DNA of 32,551 nt from JBMNCR01 sp049366695 (GCA_049366695.1 JBMNCR010000044.1:1-32551), one strand, 5' to 3'; numbered from the stretch's first letter, positions 1-8,495 are shown. The notes: generated by a model not told the origin, from the sequence alone. Numbers and translations: made by a program.

Positions 1-63
1 ATACCTGAAAAGAAAAGAATGAGTATAAATGATATTGTGAGTTGGGAAGAATATATAAGCTAA
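1..63 (+). CDS. 3' end of an unidentified CDS (partial)
   Basis: Frame 1 is open from the window edge and ends at TAA (61-63), giving a 20-residue tail that reads IPEKKRMSINDIVSWEEYIS. A strong stem-loop follows 35 bases later, which fits the end of a real plus-strand gene. The tail is too short to assign to a family. Confidence 0.5.
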   Translation: MPEKKRMSINDIVSWEEYIS

Positions 64-97
64 GTAAGTCGAACATTGATTATTCATCCAGTATTAT

Positions 98-134
98 ATC
101 AGCATAGTTAATGCATCTCATTAACTATGCTGAT
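98..134. terminator. Stem-loop terminator between convergent genes
   Basis: A perfect 16-bp stem (98-113 with 119-134) with a 5-base loop is followed on the plus strand by a T-rich stretch. It sits between the partial plus-strand gene and the 3' end of the minus-strand permease, so it probably ends the first and may also stop the second. Confidence 0.6.
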
Positions 135-196
135 TTTCTTGAAATTTTGGGTTTTTTACTTCATGTGGTACTTTAAATATCTCAAAATGTGTATAT

Positions 197-1633
197 CTAT
201 TTCTTTTTTATACTCTTATTTATTTTTATATTTAAATCTTCTGATAATTCAGTTGAGTACTTCAATTGATATTTCCTTAGAATTCTATTTACCGTTTTAC
301 CCCTTTTGGTAATTCCAGTATAATGCATCACTAAATATATAAATGAATAAAAAATTGTCATAGTGATACCTGCAACAAGCCCTGATGCCTGCCCTTCAAT
401 AAATGGCATACTCAAAATTATAATAATTATACTCAATAAAACTATCCAAGAGCTGTACGGATATCCAGGCATCTGGCACTTTCCTTCTGGAGGACATCCA
501 TTTTTTTTACGGAATTTAAGATGGGTATAAATTATCACTGCATAAGTGAATAGCAAAGCAAATCCTCCAGAGCTAATTAAAAAAAGATATACTTTTGGAA
601 GCAAAAGCCCAATGCCCAGTCCTAATAACATAGAAAAACCAGAAAAAATAATTCCTCGATAAGGTACATCCTTCTTGTCCTTAAGCCATTTTGGAGCAAG
701 CTTTTCATCAGCAAGAGATTTCATCATTCTACCCAAACCAAACATTGCTGCAAGCATAGTAGATATAATTGCCGAAATAAGCACAATATTGATTACTGTA
801 CCTGCCCATCCCATATTCCACCTGTTAAGAGCAGCTACCATGGGGCTTACATTTTCACTTAAATTGGCTGTTGGAATCAATGGCAAAAGAACAACAATTG
901 ACAATGTATAAAATCCTACAAGGCATAAGACAGTATACTTAATCGCTTTAGGTACTGTATCTTTTGGATTATCAGCTTCAGAAGCAGCTAATCCAATGAT
1001 TTCAAATCCCGCATAAGTAAACATAACTATCAACATACTTCCTGCTACACTGGTTATACCTCCTGGCATCAATGGTTCACTTGTCAGTACTCCTACACCT
1101 ACTGCTGACACACCAGAAATAGCACCTACAATTAGTAATAATCCAATAACAATAAATGCAACGATTGCCATTAGCTTCACTGCAGCAAGACCACTCTCTA
1201 ACTTGCTTAATTTATCTGCACCCAACAAATTGAGTAACGTTACTCCAATAATAACCAAACTACCTAACGTAGAAATAGATATGCCTGGAAACCATTCTCT
1301 CACTAATATGGAAACTGCTGTAGCTTCACTAGACATTGCTAAAACCATACCAGTCCAATATACCCATCCTACAACAAATCCTACTCCAGTACCAAATGTC
1401 TGAGATGCAAAAGTACGAAAAGAACCACAATCAGGATTTGCAATAGTCATTTCAGACAAAGCAAATAATATAAAATAAACTAATACACCTCCTAGTATAT
1501 ACGATATTAAAATAGAAGGTCCTGCTGCATTAATTGCTACTGATGATCCTAAAAAAAACGAGCCTCCAACAACAGTACCTAATGCCATCATTGTAAGCTG
1601 CCATGGACCTAAACCTTTATATTCTCTCTTCAT
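197..1633 (-). CDS. APC-superfamily amino acid permease (AAT-type)
   Basis: A 478-residue, very hydrophobic protein with about 12 predicted membrane spans. Its N-terminus (GLGPWQLTMMALGTVVGGSF, about residues 7-26, followed by FLGS and an AGPS motif) matches the first helix and substrate-backbone-binding loop of the amino acid/polyamine/organocation superfamily, closest to the AAT branch. Such proteins import amino acids by proton symport or exchange at the cytoplasmic membrane. Substrate cannot be read from the sequence. The ATG is preceded by AAGGAG at good spacing. The C-terminus ends in a basic, lysine-rich cytoplasmic tail. The gene is single, with its own upstream region of about 290 bases shared with the 3' end of the MutS-like gene. 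No T-box or riboswitch was recognised upstream. Confidence 0.88.
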   Translation of the reverse strand: MKREYKGLGPWQLTMMALGTVVGGSFFLGSSVAINAAGPSILISYILGGVLVYFILFALSEMTIANPDCGSFRTFASQTFGTGVGFVVGWVYWTGMVLAMSSEATAVSILVREWFPGISISTLGSLVIIGVTLLNLLGADKLSKLESGLAAVKLMAIVAFIVIGLLLIVGAISGVSAVGVGVLTSEPLMPGGITSVAGSMLIVMFTYAGFEIIGLAASEADNPKDTVPKAIKYTVLCLVGFYTLSIVVLLPLIPTANLSENVSPMVAALNRWNMGWAGTVINIVLISAIISTMLAAMFGLGRMMKSLADEKLAPKWLKDKKDVPYRGIIFSGFSMLLGLGIGLLLPKVYLFLISSGGFALLFTYAVIIYTHLKFRKKNGCPPEGKCQMPGYPYSSWIVLLSIIIIILSMPFIEGQASGLVAGITMTIFYSFIYLVMHYTGITKRGKTVNRILRKYQLKYSTELSEDLNIKINKSIKKK

Positions 1634-1821
1634 AAATTGTCTCCTTATGATTGTTCACTAACATATACAACATTATTATTATGTTACACATAAAAATAAA
1701 AATTCATAAACATAGGTTACTATCAAAGGTTTCATTGTAATATTTAAAAGTATTATAATAAATACAGCATGTATATTTCATATTTGAAATGTTTGTCCAT
1801 AGCAATCATCACTTTATTTCG

Positions 1822-1927
1822 ATACATGATATAAAATTAATTCAATTATCATTTTGAATATAGTCAAATAATCTTTCATCATTTATTAAAATGATTATCG
1901 AATTAATTTTTAGATATTATCATGTAT
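1822..1927. repeat. Long imperfect inverted repeat at the 3' end of the MutS-like gene
   Basis: The inner arms 1833-1855 and 1888-1910 are 23 bp with two mismatches. The outer arms 1822-1831 and 1918-1927 are a perfect 10-bp complement (ATACATGATA), separated from the inner arms by a short asymmetric insertion on the right. The outer arm touches the stop codon of the MutS-like gene. On the minus strand the stem could act as its terminator, but arms of about 35 bases are unusually long for that, so a small mobile or palindromic element is an alternative. Confidence 0.6.
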
Positions 1928-3594
1928 TACAATTTATTCCAAACTCTGTTCTCTTCAAAATCCTGGGCAAGTTTATCCGCACCTGCTGTTATAGATTCTT
2001 TATAATCCATATATTTTAAAAGCTGTATAGCATTTCGTGTTGTTGCCCATCCTTCATAAATTTTATAATCAAAGTCAATACCCTTATCATTTATATACTC
2101 TTGAAAATGATAGTTATCAAAGGAGGACATTGTTATTTCCGTAAGTTCTATATCATGTGTTGCCACCATTGCCACGCAGTTTTCTTTGCTTAAATGCTTA
2201 AGTATAGTAGCAGAAGCAGCAATACGTTCAATTGTGTTTGTACCTTTGAGTATCTCATCAATAAAGCAAAAACAGCGCACATTGTCATTCACCAAATCTA
2301 ATACCCTCTTGAGAGATTTTATTTCTGCTATATAATAACTTTCTCCAGCTTCTATATTATCTCTAACTGCCATGGATGTAACAACAAAATATGGCTTCAT
2401 AGAAAATCTATTGGCAAGACAAGTATGTATAGTTTGAGCAAAAATAGCATTTATAGCAATAGCCTTAACAAAAGTAGATTTACCTGAAGCATTAGATCCA
2501 GTAATAAGGCAACTTCTCTTAAGTAGGATGGTATTTGAAACTGGTTCAAATATCAACGGATGAACAATATCGTCAATCATTATTTCATGGCAATCAACAA
2601 ATTCTGGAATAGTATAAGCATCAACACTTCTCCTATATGAAGCGACAGAAATAGCCATATCCAAAAGACCTATTGTCTTATAAATTTGCACACATTCTTC
2701 TTTATGTTTAGAAATAATTGAAATAACTCGGTTATACATAACCAGATCAAGCATGAAAAATATCTTTAGATATTCAAATATAAAATCAAATTCCGTCTTT
2801 GGTTTACTAAGTACGATACTAGTAGAATTCCTAATCTTTTTCAAAGAACCATATAGTTTAGAAAGTTTATTTGTATAATCAATAAGTTCACTAGAATTTA
2901 TTTTTGAAATCTTTTTTGTACATGCTATAAGAGATGAAATATAACTTACAGAAATTAATTCTGTTTCAATTAGATTTCTTGTGTTCAAATATATAATAGT
3001 GTTAACAATCATTATAGAGACAAATACATAAATACCAATATAAGGGTTAATAATTAGTAACAGAACTGATAATAATGCCGCTACACTCAAGAACGGATAT
3101 AACATATGGTATTTCAACTTCTTCTCAATAGGATTATAAAAGAATTCTATAATCCCATTTGAAACAACTTTGCCCAACTTGGAAAGATAATACTGAGTTA
3201 GCAAACGTAAATCATCGTGTTCATTGAAAAACTTCACAACTCTCTCTAGTTCCATAAGTTTTTCTCTATTGTAAGCTTGATCATGCAATGCACTGTAAAG
3301 ATACTCTTCCCCTACACTAGAACAGGTACTATTAATCCGTTTAAATATCTTGTCCATTTCGAGATCATTCCATGTAATATCATCCACTGCAAAGTGATAA
3401 TTATCATTATTTTTTATAAGCTCCCAATATGCAGATATTCTCTCCATATCATATTCATCATATTTGTATTTAGGTATTTTACCGAAATTAACTCTTAGAA
3501 ATTGTTTTAATTTACGATTATTAATGTAGATAGATACCAAAGTAATAGCAGTAATCAATACCACTATTCCAAATGTAATTAAAATATATTTCAT
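1927..3594 (-). CDS. Membrane-anchored MutS-like ATPase
   Basis: A 555-residue protein with a C-terminal MutS-type ABC ATPase: Walker A GSNASGKST (366-374), Walker B CFCFIDEILKGTN (about 441-453) and the TH switch motif (479-480). There is an N-terminal membrane segment (about 3-24) and a hydrophobic hairpin at about 165-205 that likely spans the membrane twice. The mismatch-recognition domain I of MutS and the Smr nuclease domain of MutS2 are both absent. Residues 210-330 are helical and resemble the MutS lever/clamp region. Proteins of this build are common in Firmicutes and are often annotated as mismatch repair, but membrane anchoring and the missing DNA-reading domain make that doubtful. 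GGGAGG precedes the ATG. The gene is single. ATPase assignment is firm, cellular role unknown. Confidence 0.85.
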   Translation of the reverse strand: MKYILITFGIVVLITAITLVSIYINNRKLKQFLRVNFGKIPKYKYDEYDMERISAYWELIKNNDNYHFAVDDITWNDLEMDKIFKRINSTCSSVGEEYLYSALHDQAYNREKLMELERVVKFFNEHDDLRLLTQYYLSKLGKVVSNGIIEFFYNPIEKKLKYHMLYPFLSVAALLSVLLLIINPYIGIYVFVSIMIVNTIIYLNTRNLIETELISVSYISSLIACTKKISKINSSELIDYTNKLSKLYGSLKKIRNSTSIVLSKPKTEFDFIFEYLKIFFMLDLVMYNRVISIISKHKEECVQIYKTIGLLDMAISVASYRRSVDAYTIPEFVDCHEIMIDDIVHPLIFEPVSNTILLKRSCLITGSNASGKSTFVKAIAINAIFAQTIHTCLANRFSMKPYFVVTSMAVRDNIEAGESYYIAEIKSLKRVLDLVNDNVRCFCFIDEILKGTNTIERIAASATILKHLSKENCVAMVATHDIELTEITMSSFDNYHFQEYINDKGIDFDYKIYEGWATTRNAIQLLKYMDYKESITAGADKLAQDFEENRVWNKL

Positions 3595-4014
3595 TATTAC
3601 CTCCCTAATTATACTTAAAATAAAAACACTAATTAATAAAATAGTACAAAATATCCATAATTATCCTATCATAAATGAATAAAGTAAGCAAATTCAGAAG
3701 TTAATTAAGTACTTTAACTTAAGTAAATTACTTAGTTACAAAGGCTTTAGAAGTTAATGTTGTTCCTTAATACTGTCATAAATCAGAATATATCGCATTA
3801 TAATATGCTTTAAAAACACAAAGATAAAAAAACAGATAATACATAAAATTATATCAAATTTTGCCTATTGCCTGAGAAATAAAATCAGAAAATATAGTAT
3901 TAAATATTTAATAAATAATTCATGATAATATATAATGATATTAAAGAAAATACTAATAATCTAATATTTTTATTTTCTCATATCTTAAAAAAAGATTAGA
4001 AAGAAGGAATTCAG
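3595..4014. other. Intergenic region between MutS-like gene and nitroreductase
   Basis: About 420 bases of AT-rich sequence between two divergent genes, which must hold both promoters. I see short dyads (AGTTAA with TTAACT near 3700) but no promoter I would place with confidence, and no RNA gene or remnant. Confidence 0.4.
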
Positions 4015-4533
4015 TTGATTAATGAATTTAAAAAAAGAAGAAGTATTCGTAAGTATAAAGACAAACCTGTTGAAAAAAATAAATTAGACTTAATTCTTGA
4101 AAATGCATTAATATCTCCTACATCAAGAAATAGAAAACCTTGGGAATTTATCCTCATAACTGATAAGAACATTCTATTAAAACTCTCACAATCAAAGCAA
4201 CATGGGTCATCATTTGCAAAAGATGCACCGGCAGCAATTGTTATTATTTCAGATAAAGACAAATCAGATGTTTGGATAGAAGATACTACTATCGCAGCAT
4301 ATACTATTCAGTTATCAGCTTTTATTTTGGGATTAGGAACTTGTTGGATTCAAGTTAGAAACAGAATGAAATCTGATTCTGAAAGCACTGAGGATTTTCT
4401 TAGAAAAGCTTTAAATATCCCAGAAAATTATCATGTAGAATGTATAATATCAATAGGCTACAATGATGAAGATAAGGAAGAATATACAAAAAATAATATG
4501 GATTTTTCTAAAATTCATTACAATACATTTTAA
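4015..4533 (+). CDS. Nitroreductase-family flavoprotein
   Basis: A 172-residue protein of the nitroreductase (NfsA/FRP-like) superfamily. The family's N-terminal FMN-phosphate motif is clear (KKRRSIRKYKDKPV, about residues 6-19), followed by ISPTSRNRKPWEF and, late in the protein, GLGTCWI and the IISIGY strand. These enzymes bind FMN as dimers and reduce nitro compounds, quinones or other small electrophiles with NAD(P)H; the true substrate is not readable. The start is TTG at 4015: AGAAGGAA lies 6-7 bases upstream, and the nearby ATG at 4022 is out of frame. It is shorter than NfsA/NfsB (about 215-240) but usual for the short clostridial forms. It converges on the N-acetyltransferase gene. 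Confidence 0.88.
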   Translation: MINEFKKRRSIRKYKDKPVEKNKLDLILENALISPTSRNRKPWEFILITDKNILLKLSQSKQHGSSFAKDAPAAIVIISDKDKSDVWIEDTTIAAYTIQLSAFILGLGTCWIQVRNRMKSDSESTEDFLRKALNIPENYHVECIISIGYNDEDKEEYTKNNMDFSKIHYNTF

Positions 4534-4679
4534 AAACAAATACTAAAATACTTAGATGACAAATATTATAATGTTAACTTAATACTAAATCTTTCATTTT
4601 ATATTTTTTACTAATTTTATAGAACAAGAATGTTTATTTCTAAAGTAGAAAATTATATCTAAAGATTCTTCCAAAAAAT

Positions 4680-4721
4680 CCATTTAAATGTCAACATTCA
4701 TCAAAGCTGACATTTAAATGG
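4680..4721. terminator. Terminator between nitroreductase and N-acetyltransferase
   Basis: A 14-bp perfect stem (4680-4693 with 4708-4721) with a 14-base loop. On the minus strand the stem is followed by GATTTTTTGG, a proper T-tract just past the N-acetyltransferase stop codon, so it terminates that gene. On the plus strand the downstream sequence is less T-rich. Confidence 0.7.
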
Positions 4722-4728
4722 TTATACA

Positions 4729-5511
4729 CTATTTTATTAAATCTAAATCAAGTTTAAAATACTCTTTAAGTAATACATTATATTCCGCATTACTTAAAAG
4801 TTTTTTCTCAGAAACTTTGCCATTTGCGATAACTTTAAAATGCTCATCGGTTAAAGTAATTCGCCCCTCTTTTGTAGGCATTGTACACATTTTCATTTTA
4901 ATAAAAAATGATTCAGGAAAAGTTGCAGTAAAATGATTCGACATGAGATAGTCCATAGGATAACATTTATCTAGAGTAAAGGCATACATATAATTATATT
5001 CTTCTCCTGTCTTATTTTGTAATATATAACCGTATTGAGAATCTTCAAGCAGTCGATATGTATGAGAGAATTGATTTTGATCCATTCCCTTCTCCAATAA
5101 AACAGGTGCAGTTATTCCATCCATTCCAAACCCTACATCTACCAACCATCTTTTATCATCAACTTCTACCATTAGTACCTGATGTACTTTTGCAGTGAAA
5201 GTTTTACCCTCATCCATTATCCCTCTTGCTAATAAATCTGTTACTTTAAACCCAAGTTCTTTAAGTATAAAAGAAAATAAACCATTCATTTCAAAACAAT
5301 AACCACCTCTTTTATTTTCTACAATCTTCTTATACAAAGAATCCCGATCTAATAAAATTGGCTTTCCTAAATATACATCCAAATTTTCAAAAGGTACATT
5401 TAATGTATGAGCTATGTGCAATGCTTTTAATGTTTCATAAGAAACATCCGATTTTCCGTTATATTTTATTCTTTCAAAATAAGCTTCAATATTAAAATTA
5501 TCATTCGACAT
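4729..5511 (-). CDS. Arylamine N-acetyltransferase
   Basis: A 260-residue NAT-family enzyme that moves acetyl (or another acyl) groups from CoA to arylamines, hydrazines or related substrates in the cytoplasm. The catalytic triad is intact: Cys72 in RGGYCFE, His110 in AKVHQVL and Asp125 in WLVDVGFG. Length and the N-terminal helical bundle (NVPFENLDVYLGKP, about 38-51) are normal for bacterial NATs. GGGGG lies upstream of the ATG. The gene is single and ends at its own terminator. A decayed copy of the C-terminal part of such a gene lies at 16243-16475, so the genome has carried at least two. A native acyl acceptor cannot be inferred; bacterial NAT relatives also act in secondary metabolism. 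Confidence 0.93.
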   Translation of the reverse strand: MSNDNFNIEAYFERIKYNGKSDVSYETLKALHIAHTLNVPFENLDVYLGKPILLDRDSLYKKIVENKRGGYCFEMNGLFSFILKELGFKVTDLLARGIMDEGKTFTAKVHQVLMVEVDDKRWLVDVGFGMDGITAPVLLEKGMDQNQFSHTYRLLEDSQYGYILQNKTGEEYNYMYAFTLDKCYPMDYLMSNHFTATFPESFFIKMKMCTMPTKEGRITLTDEHFKVIANGKVSEKKLLSNAEYNVLLKEYFKLDLDLIK

Positions 5512-6179
5512 TATTAATCCCCCTCTAGTTTCTATGAATTATTAAATAAAATGCATGACATAATTATCTGAGTTAATCGATTTTTTAATGTTACTTATAT
5601 ATTTGACAAACATTCTTAAAATTTCTCTTTTTTTCTTCTAACATACCGATATAACTATCAAACTTTACAAAACCTCATTAAAATATATCTTTTATATCAC
5701 CATTATCTTGATTTGTTACATCAAGTATATAAACAACAAATGTTCATTATGCAATTTTCGTGGTATTTCATTAAACACGATTACTACAGTTCCACCCCCA
5801 ATCTAACGTGTTTCGTGACATTACTATGTCTATCCTTCACATTGGTAAACTATGACTTTTTTCACCTCTATATTATTTTGTAAATCTTATTCCTCCTCGT
5901 TCAATCTATTATCTTTATCTATATAACTGATAATAAAAATATTCATCATAAAAATAACAACTTATTTGTTAATCAATTATATTCACATACTTTATTGTAA
6001 CATATATCGCAATTATAATATTATAAATATTTATATTTGAATAATATCCCTACATGCATTATAATTATTACGAATCTAATTTTAAATTTTCTAAAAATTG
6101 TATTTAAATTAATGAATACAATTTTGCACAACGTAATATTCTAGAATATAGAATTAAATATTAAGGAGGTTATATTATT
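5512..6179. other. Intergenic region upstream of N-acetyltransferase and UroD-like gene
   Basis: 668 bases between divergent genes. A GC-richer patch at about 5755-5900 holds a dyad (AAACACG 5773-5779 with CGTGTTT 5807-5813) and, read on the minus strand, two Shine-Dalgarno-like motifs plus short broken frames, so it may be the remnant of a small gene or a structured leader. Near the right end is a cluster of dyads upstream of the UroD-like gene, listed separately. The rest is featureless AT-rich DNA. Confidence 0.4.
6094..6152 (+). promoter_or_regulatory. Putative promoter/operator of the first UroD-like gene
   Basis: An 11-bp perfect inverted repeat (AAAATTGTATT 6094-6104, AATACAATTTT 6115-6125, spacer 10) is followed by a weak promoter-like pair, TTGCAC (6124-6129) and TATAGA (6147-6152) at 17-base spacing. 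A second, 14-bp palindrome (ATATTCTAGAATAT, 6136-6149) covers the -10 side. The dyads placed on a promoter suggest regulator binding. The match to the sigma-A consensus is only moderate. Confidence 0.4.
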
Positions 6180-7202
6180 ATGTTCGATTTAACAGGTAGA
6201 CTTTCTCCACGGGACAACTATTTAAGATTGCTTAAAGGTGATAATCCAGATTATCTTTGTCACATAGGAGAATTCTCAAAAGGAATGTTCTTTGACCCTC
6301 TAATGATGAATTACATGACATTTGCTCCAGGTAAAACCACAAAAGATAGATGGGGAATATCTTGGAAATGGATTGAAGGACATGCCGCAGGAAACCCTTA
6401 TATCACTGATGAAACAAAAGTAATTAAAGACATCCGACATTGGGATAAATACATAGATGTTCCATGGCCGTCAAAATTTGATATTGACTGGACTCAAGCA
6501 GAAATAGATGCTAAAGAGTTTGACCGCAAAAACTATATTCTCTTAGGTTGCTGTTTTACGGGTTTATTTGAATTAACACATATGCTCATGGGTTTTGAAG
6601 ATGCACTCATTAACTATGTTACAGAACCAGAAGCGATGGGAGAATTGCTAGATGTATTATGTGATTTTAAATTGGCGTATTTAAAAGAACTCATCGACCA
6701 TACTCACCCAGATATGATTCATATTCATGATGACTGGGGAAACAAAAAAAATCTCTTCATGAATCCTACTACATGGAGAAAACTACTCAAACCTCGTTGG
6801 GCAAAAATTTATGAATATATGAAATCAAGAGGAGTTATGATTCAACATCATGCTGACTGTGTATGCGCCCCTATAGTTGAAGATATGGCTGAGATTGGCA
6901 TCGATGTATGGCAAGGAATAATACCTCAAAATAATATTGGCGACGTTCAGAAAAGACTCAAATGTTCAATGGCACTTCAAGGTGGTATAGATGGGGTTGT
7001 TTTTGATAAAAAGGACTGGAATGAACTTGAAGTTCGTACTGAAGTAAGAAGAGCCTGTAATGAATATGTTCCAGCAGGATGCTTTATTCCTGAGATTCCT
7101 AACGGCCAGCCTTTAACACCTGGCATCAATGATATAGTTATTGATGAAATGAATATATATGGCGAACATTTTTTTGATAGACTCAAAAACAATATGAAAT
7201 AG
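6180..7202 (+). CDS. UroD-family methyltransferase-like protein
   Basis: A 340-residue protein of the uroporphyrinogen decarboxylase fold. It is not a heme-pathway UroD: it lacks the N-terminal substrate-binding Arg motif, and carries HHADCVC (223-229), matching the position where corrinoid-dependent methyltransferases such as MtaA bind zinc through His and Cys. Family members shuttle methyl groups between O- or N-methyl compounds, corrinoid proteins and coenzyme M or tetrahydrofolate, including in anaerobic O-demethylation of methoxylated aromatics. A perfect AAGGAGG lies 10 bases before the ATG. No corrinoid protein, activator or MtrH-like partner is in this window, so the methyl donor is unknown. 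It converges on a second UroD-family gene (7263-8327), with which it shares a HIHDDWG/YGDDWG-type motif near residue 181. Confidence 0.8.
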   Translation: MFDLTGRLSPRDNYLRLLKGDNPDYLCHIGEFSKGMFFDPLMMNYMTFAPGKTTKDRWGISWKWIEGHAAGNPYITDETKVIKDIRHWDKYIDVPWPSKFDIDWTQAEIDAKEFDRKNYILLGCCFTGLFELTHMLMGFEDALINYVTEPEAMGELLDVLCDFKLAYLKELIDHTHPDMIHIHDDWGNKKNLFMNPTTWRKLLKPRWAKIYEYMKSRGVMIQHHADCVCAPIVEDMAEIGIDVWQGIIPQNNIGDVQKRLKCSMALQGGIDGVVFDKKDWNELEVRTEVRRACNEYVPAGCFIPEIPNGQPLTPGINDIVIDEMNIYGEHFFDRLKNNMK

Positions 7203-7224
7203 ATGAATCAAATTTTTTCAACAG

Positions 7225-7258
7225 TGAGAAAAAGCCACATTATTGTGGCTTTTTCTCA
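7225..7258. terminator. Bidirectional terminator between the UroD-like genes
   Basis: A perfect 15-bp stem (7225-7239 with 7244-7258) and a 4-base loop, with A-tract on one side and T-tract on the other. This is the classic symmetric rho-independent terminator for convergent genes; it lies 22 bases past one stop codon and 4 bases before the other. Confidence 0.92.
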
Positions 7259-7262
7259 TATT

Positions 7263-8327
7263 TTACACACTTGCTGGCATCTCTTTACGTTTCTTTGCAT
7301 AAAATGCAGAAGAATAATTGTATAATTCATCTTCTGCCGCAGCTGCAATATCAGGATCAGGATTCATTATGAATCCTGCAATAACACGGCCTCTTGGTGC
7401 ATACTTATCAACAAATTCACGAACTAATTTTCGTGCTTTATCCTCAGATTCTACCGTATCAATCCCAGTAATAGGTACAGTAATTGTGATCTGATGACCG
7501 TATTTCGAAGTAAGCATATCGAAATCATTGATATCCTGAGGTGTCCATGCATCACAACCCATTTCAATGATCTCCTCAATATACTGTTGAGTTAATCCAC
7601 ACGAATGAAGTTCGATAAATTTACCTTGACTATGGATAAAATCCCAAATTCTTTTTGTCTGGGGCATAATAGCATTTCTGAACATTTCGTTAGAGAAAAA
7701 TCCAGCCCGTTGTGTTCCCCAATCATCACCGTAGATTACGTAATCAATCGGAGCATAATAATGAAATACTTTTTTAAGTAACTCAATTTTAAAATCAGCC
7801 ATAGCAGTCATAAAATCCTGAACAGCTTCTGGATCTTCATAAAAAGCCATGAGTGCTTCATCAAAAGGCATAGCCTCATGTAAACGTTCAAACAACCCCT
7901 CAGGAAGATGAAAAACGTGCATCCTATCATTATCATAGCGTGCAACCTGCAACTTAGAATCACCCTCAAAATCTACCGTACTCAAATTGGGAATTGGCAT
8001 TTCTTCTCTCCACTTTGTAATATCATGAACAGTTACGAATCCAGGTTTTACCATCATACCACCTGCTACATCAACCCATACCCATTCGGTTCCCCACCAA
8101 TCTTTACCATCTTTCTCGAATCGTGGATGTTCGAGGACAACATCAGGCCAACAGTATTGATTATCACTAAGCCAAATAGGCATCCACATTGGTATTTCTC
8201 CCGAATATACACGTCGCTGATTTTCTTTGGCAGTAATGGGGCGTGGTCCGAGAGGTTTAGGAACTTGCTGTAACATCCATGGGAAAGAACCTTCTGGTTG
8301 CATGGATGGAGGAATATTATTGCTCAT
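7263..8327 (-). CDS. UroD-family methyltransferase-like protein (second copy)
   Basis: A 354-residue UroD-fold protein, diverged from its neighbour at 6180-7202. It has the His-X-Cys zinc-site signature HSC (241-243) in IELHSCGLTQQYIEEIIEMG and the YGDDWGTQ motif at about 199-206. The N-terminus is Trp/Pro-rich (about 12-60) where other UroD relatives have the barrel entry. A methyl-transfer role is likely from family membership, but no corrinoid partner is adjacent. AAAGG lies upstream of the ATG at long spacing (about 13 bases), and an in-frame TAA sits two codons before the ATG, so no earlier start is possible. A 15-base palindrome overlaps the start codon. Function assignment is moderate; fold assignment is firm. 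Confidence 0.8.
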   Translation of the reverse strand: MSNNIPPSMQPEGSFPWMLQQVPKPLGPRPITAKENQRRVYSGEIPMWMPIWLSDNQYCWPDVVLEHPRFEKDGKDWWGTEWVWVDVAGGMMVKPGFVTVHDITKWREEMPIPNLSTVDFEGDSKLQVARYDNDRMHVFHLPEGLFERLHEAMPFDEALMAFYEDPEAVQDFMTAMADFKIELLKKVFHYYAPIDYVIYGDDWGTQRAGFFSNEMFRNAIMPQTKRIWDFIHSQGKFIELHSCGLTQQYIEEIIEMGCDAWTPQDINDFDMLTSKYGHQITITVPITGIDTVESEDKARKLVREFVDKYAPRGRVIAGFIMNPDPDIAAAAEDELYNYSSAFYAKKRKEMPASV

Positions 8328-8340
8328 GTGTTAAACACAT
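8326..8340 (-). promoter_or_regulatory. Palindrome overlapping the start codon
   Basis: ATGTGTTAAACACAT has perfect 7-base arms around a central base. It fills the gap between the Shine-Dalgarno motif (8341-8346) and the start codon of the second UroD-like gene and includes that codon. It could be a repressor operator or a small translation-controlling hairpin. Confidence 0.4.
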
Positions 8341-8495
8341 CCTTTCAATTTCCTATTAGATGAAATTAAACTTAGAAGCATTATACATATTAGGATTTTA
8401 TAAATATTATAACATATTCAAATTTTAATACAATAAATTTTAACATATTAAATTTTAATATATTCAAATTTATCGTATTAGCTCATAAAAATAAA

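Noticed and set aside
127..312. 61-codon plus-strand frame at the left end
   Set aside because: It has low-complexity hydrophobic content, overlaps the permease 3' end antisense and begins inside the terminator stem.
1634..1926. Lysine or T-box type leader upstream of the amino acid permease
   Set aside because: No T-box core or lysine riboswitch elements were recognised and the leader is AT-only with weak structure.
5512..6179. Cobalamin or other riboswitch upstream of the UroD-like methyltransferase
   Set aside because: I looked for the B12-box pattern and other leader motifs and found only simple dyads.
7908..8273. 121-codon plus-strand frame antisense to the second UroD-like gene
   Set aside because: It is a shadow of a conserved gene with no ribosome site or protein-family features.
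8400..8475. CRISPR-like array suggested by repeated AATTTTAA and ATTCAAATTT words
   Set aside because: The words are short and irregularly spaced, with no unique spacers; this is simple AT-rich repetition.
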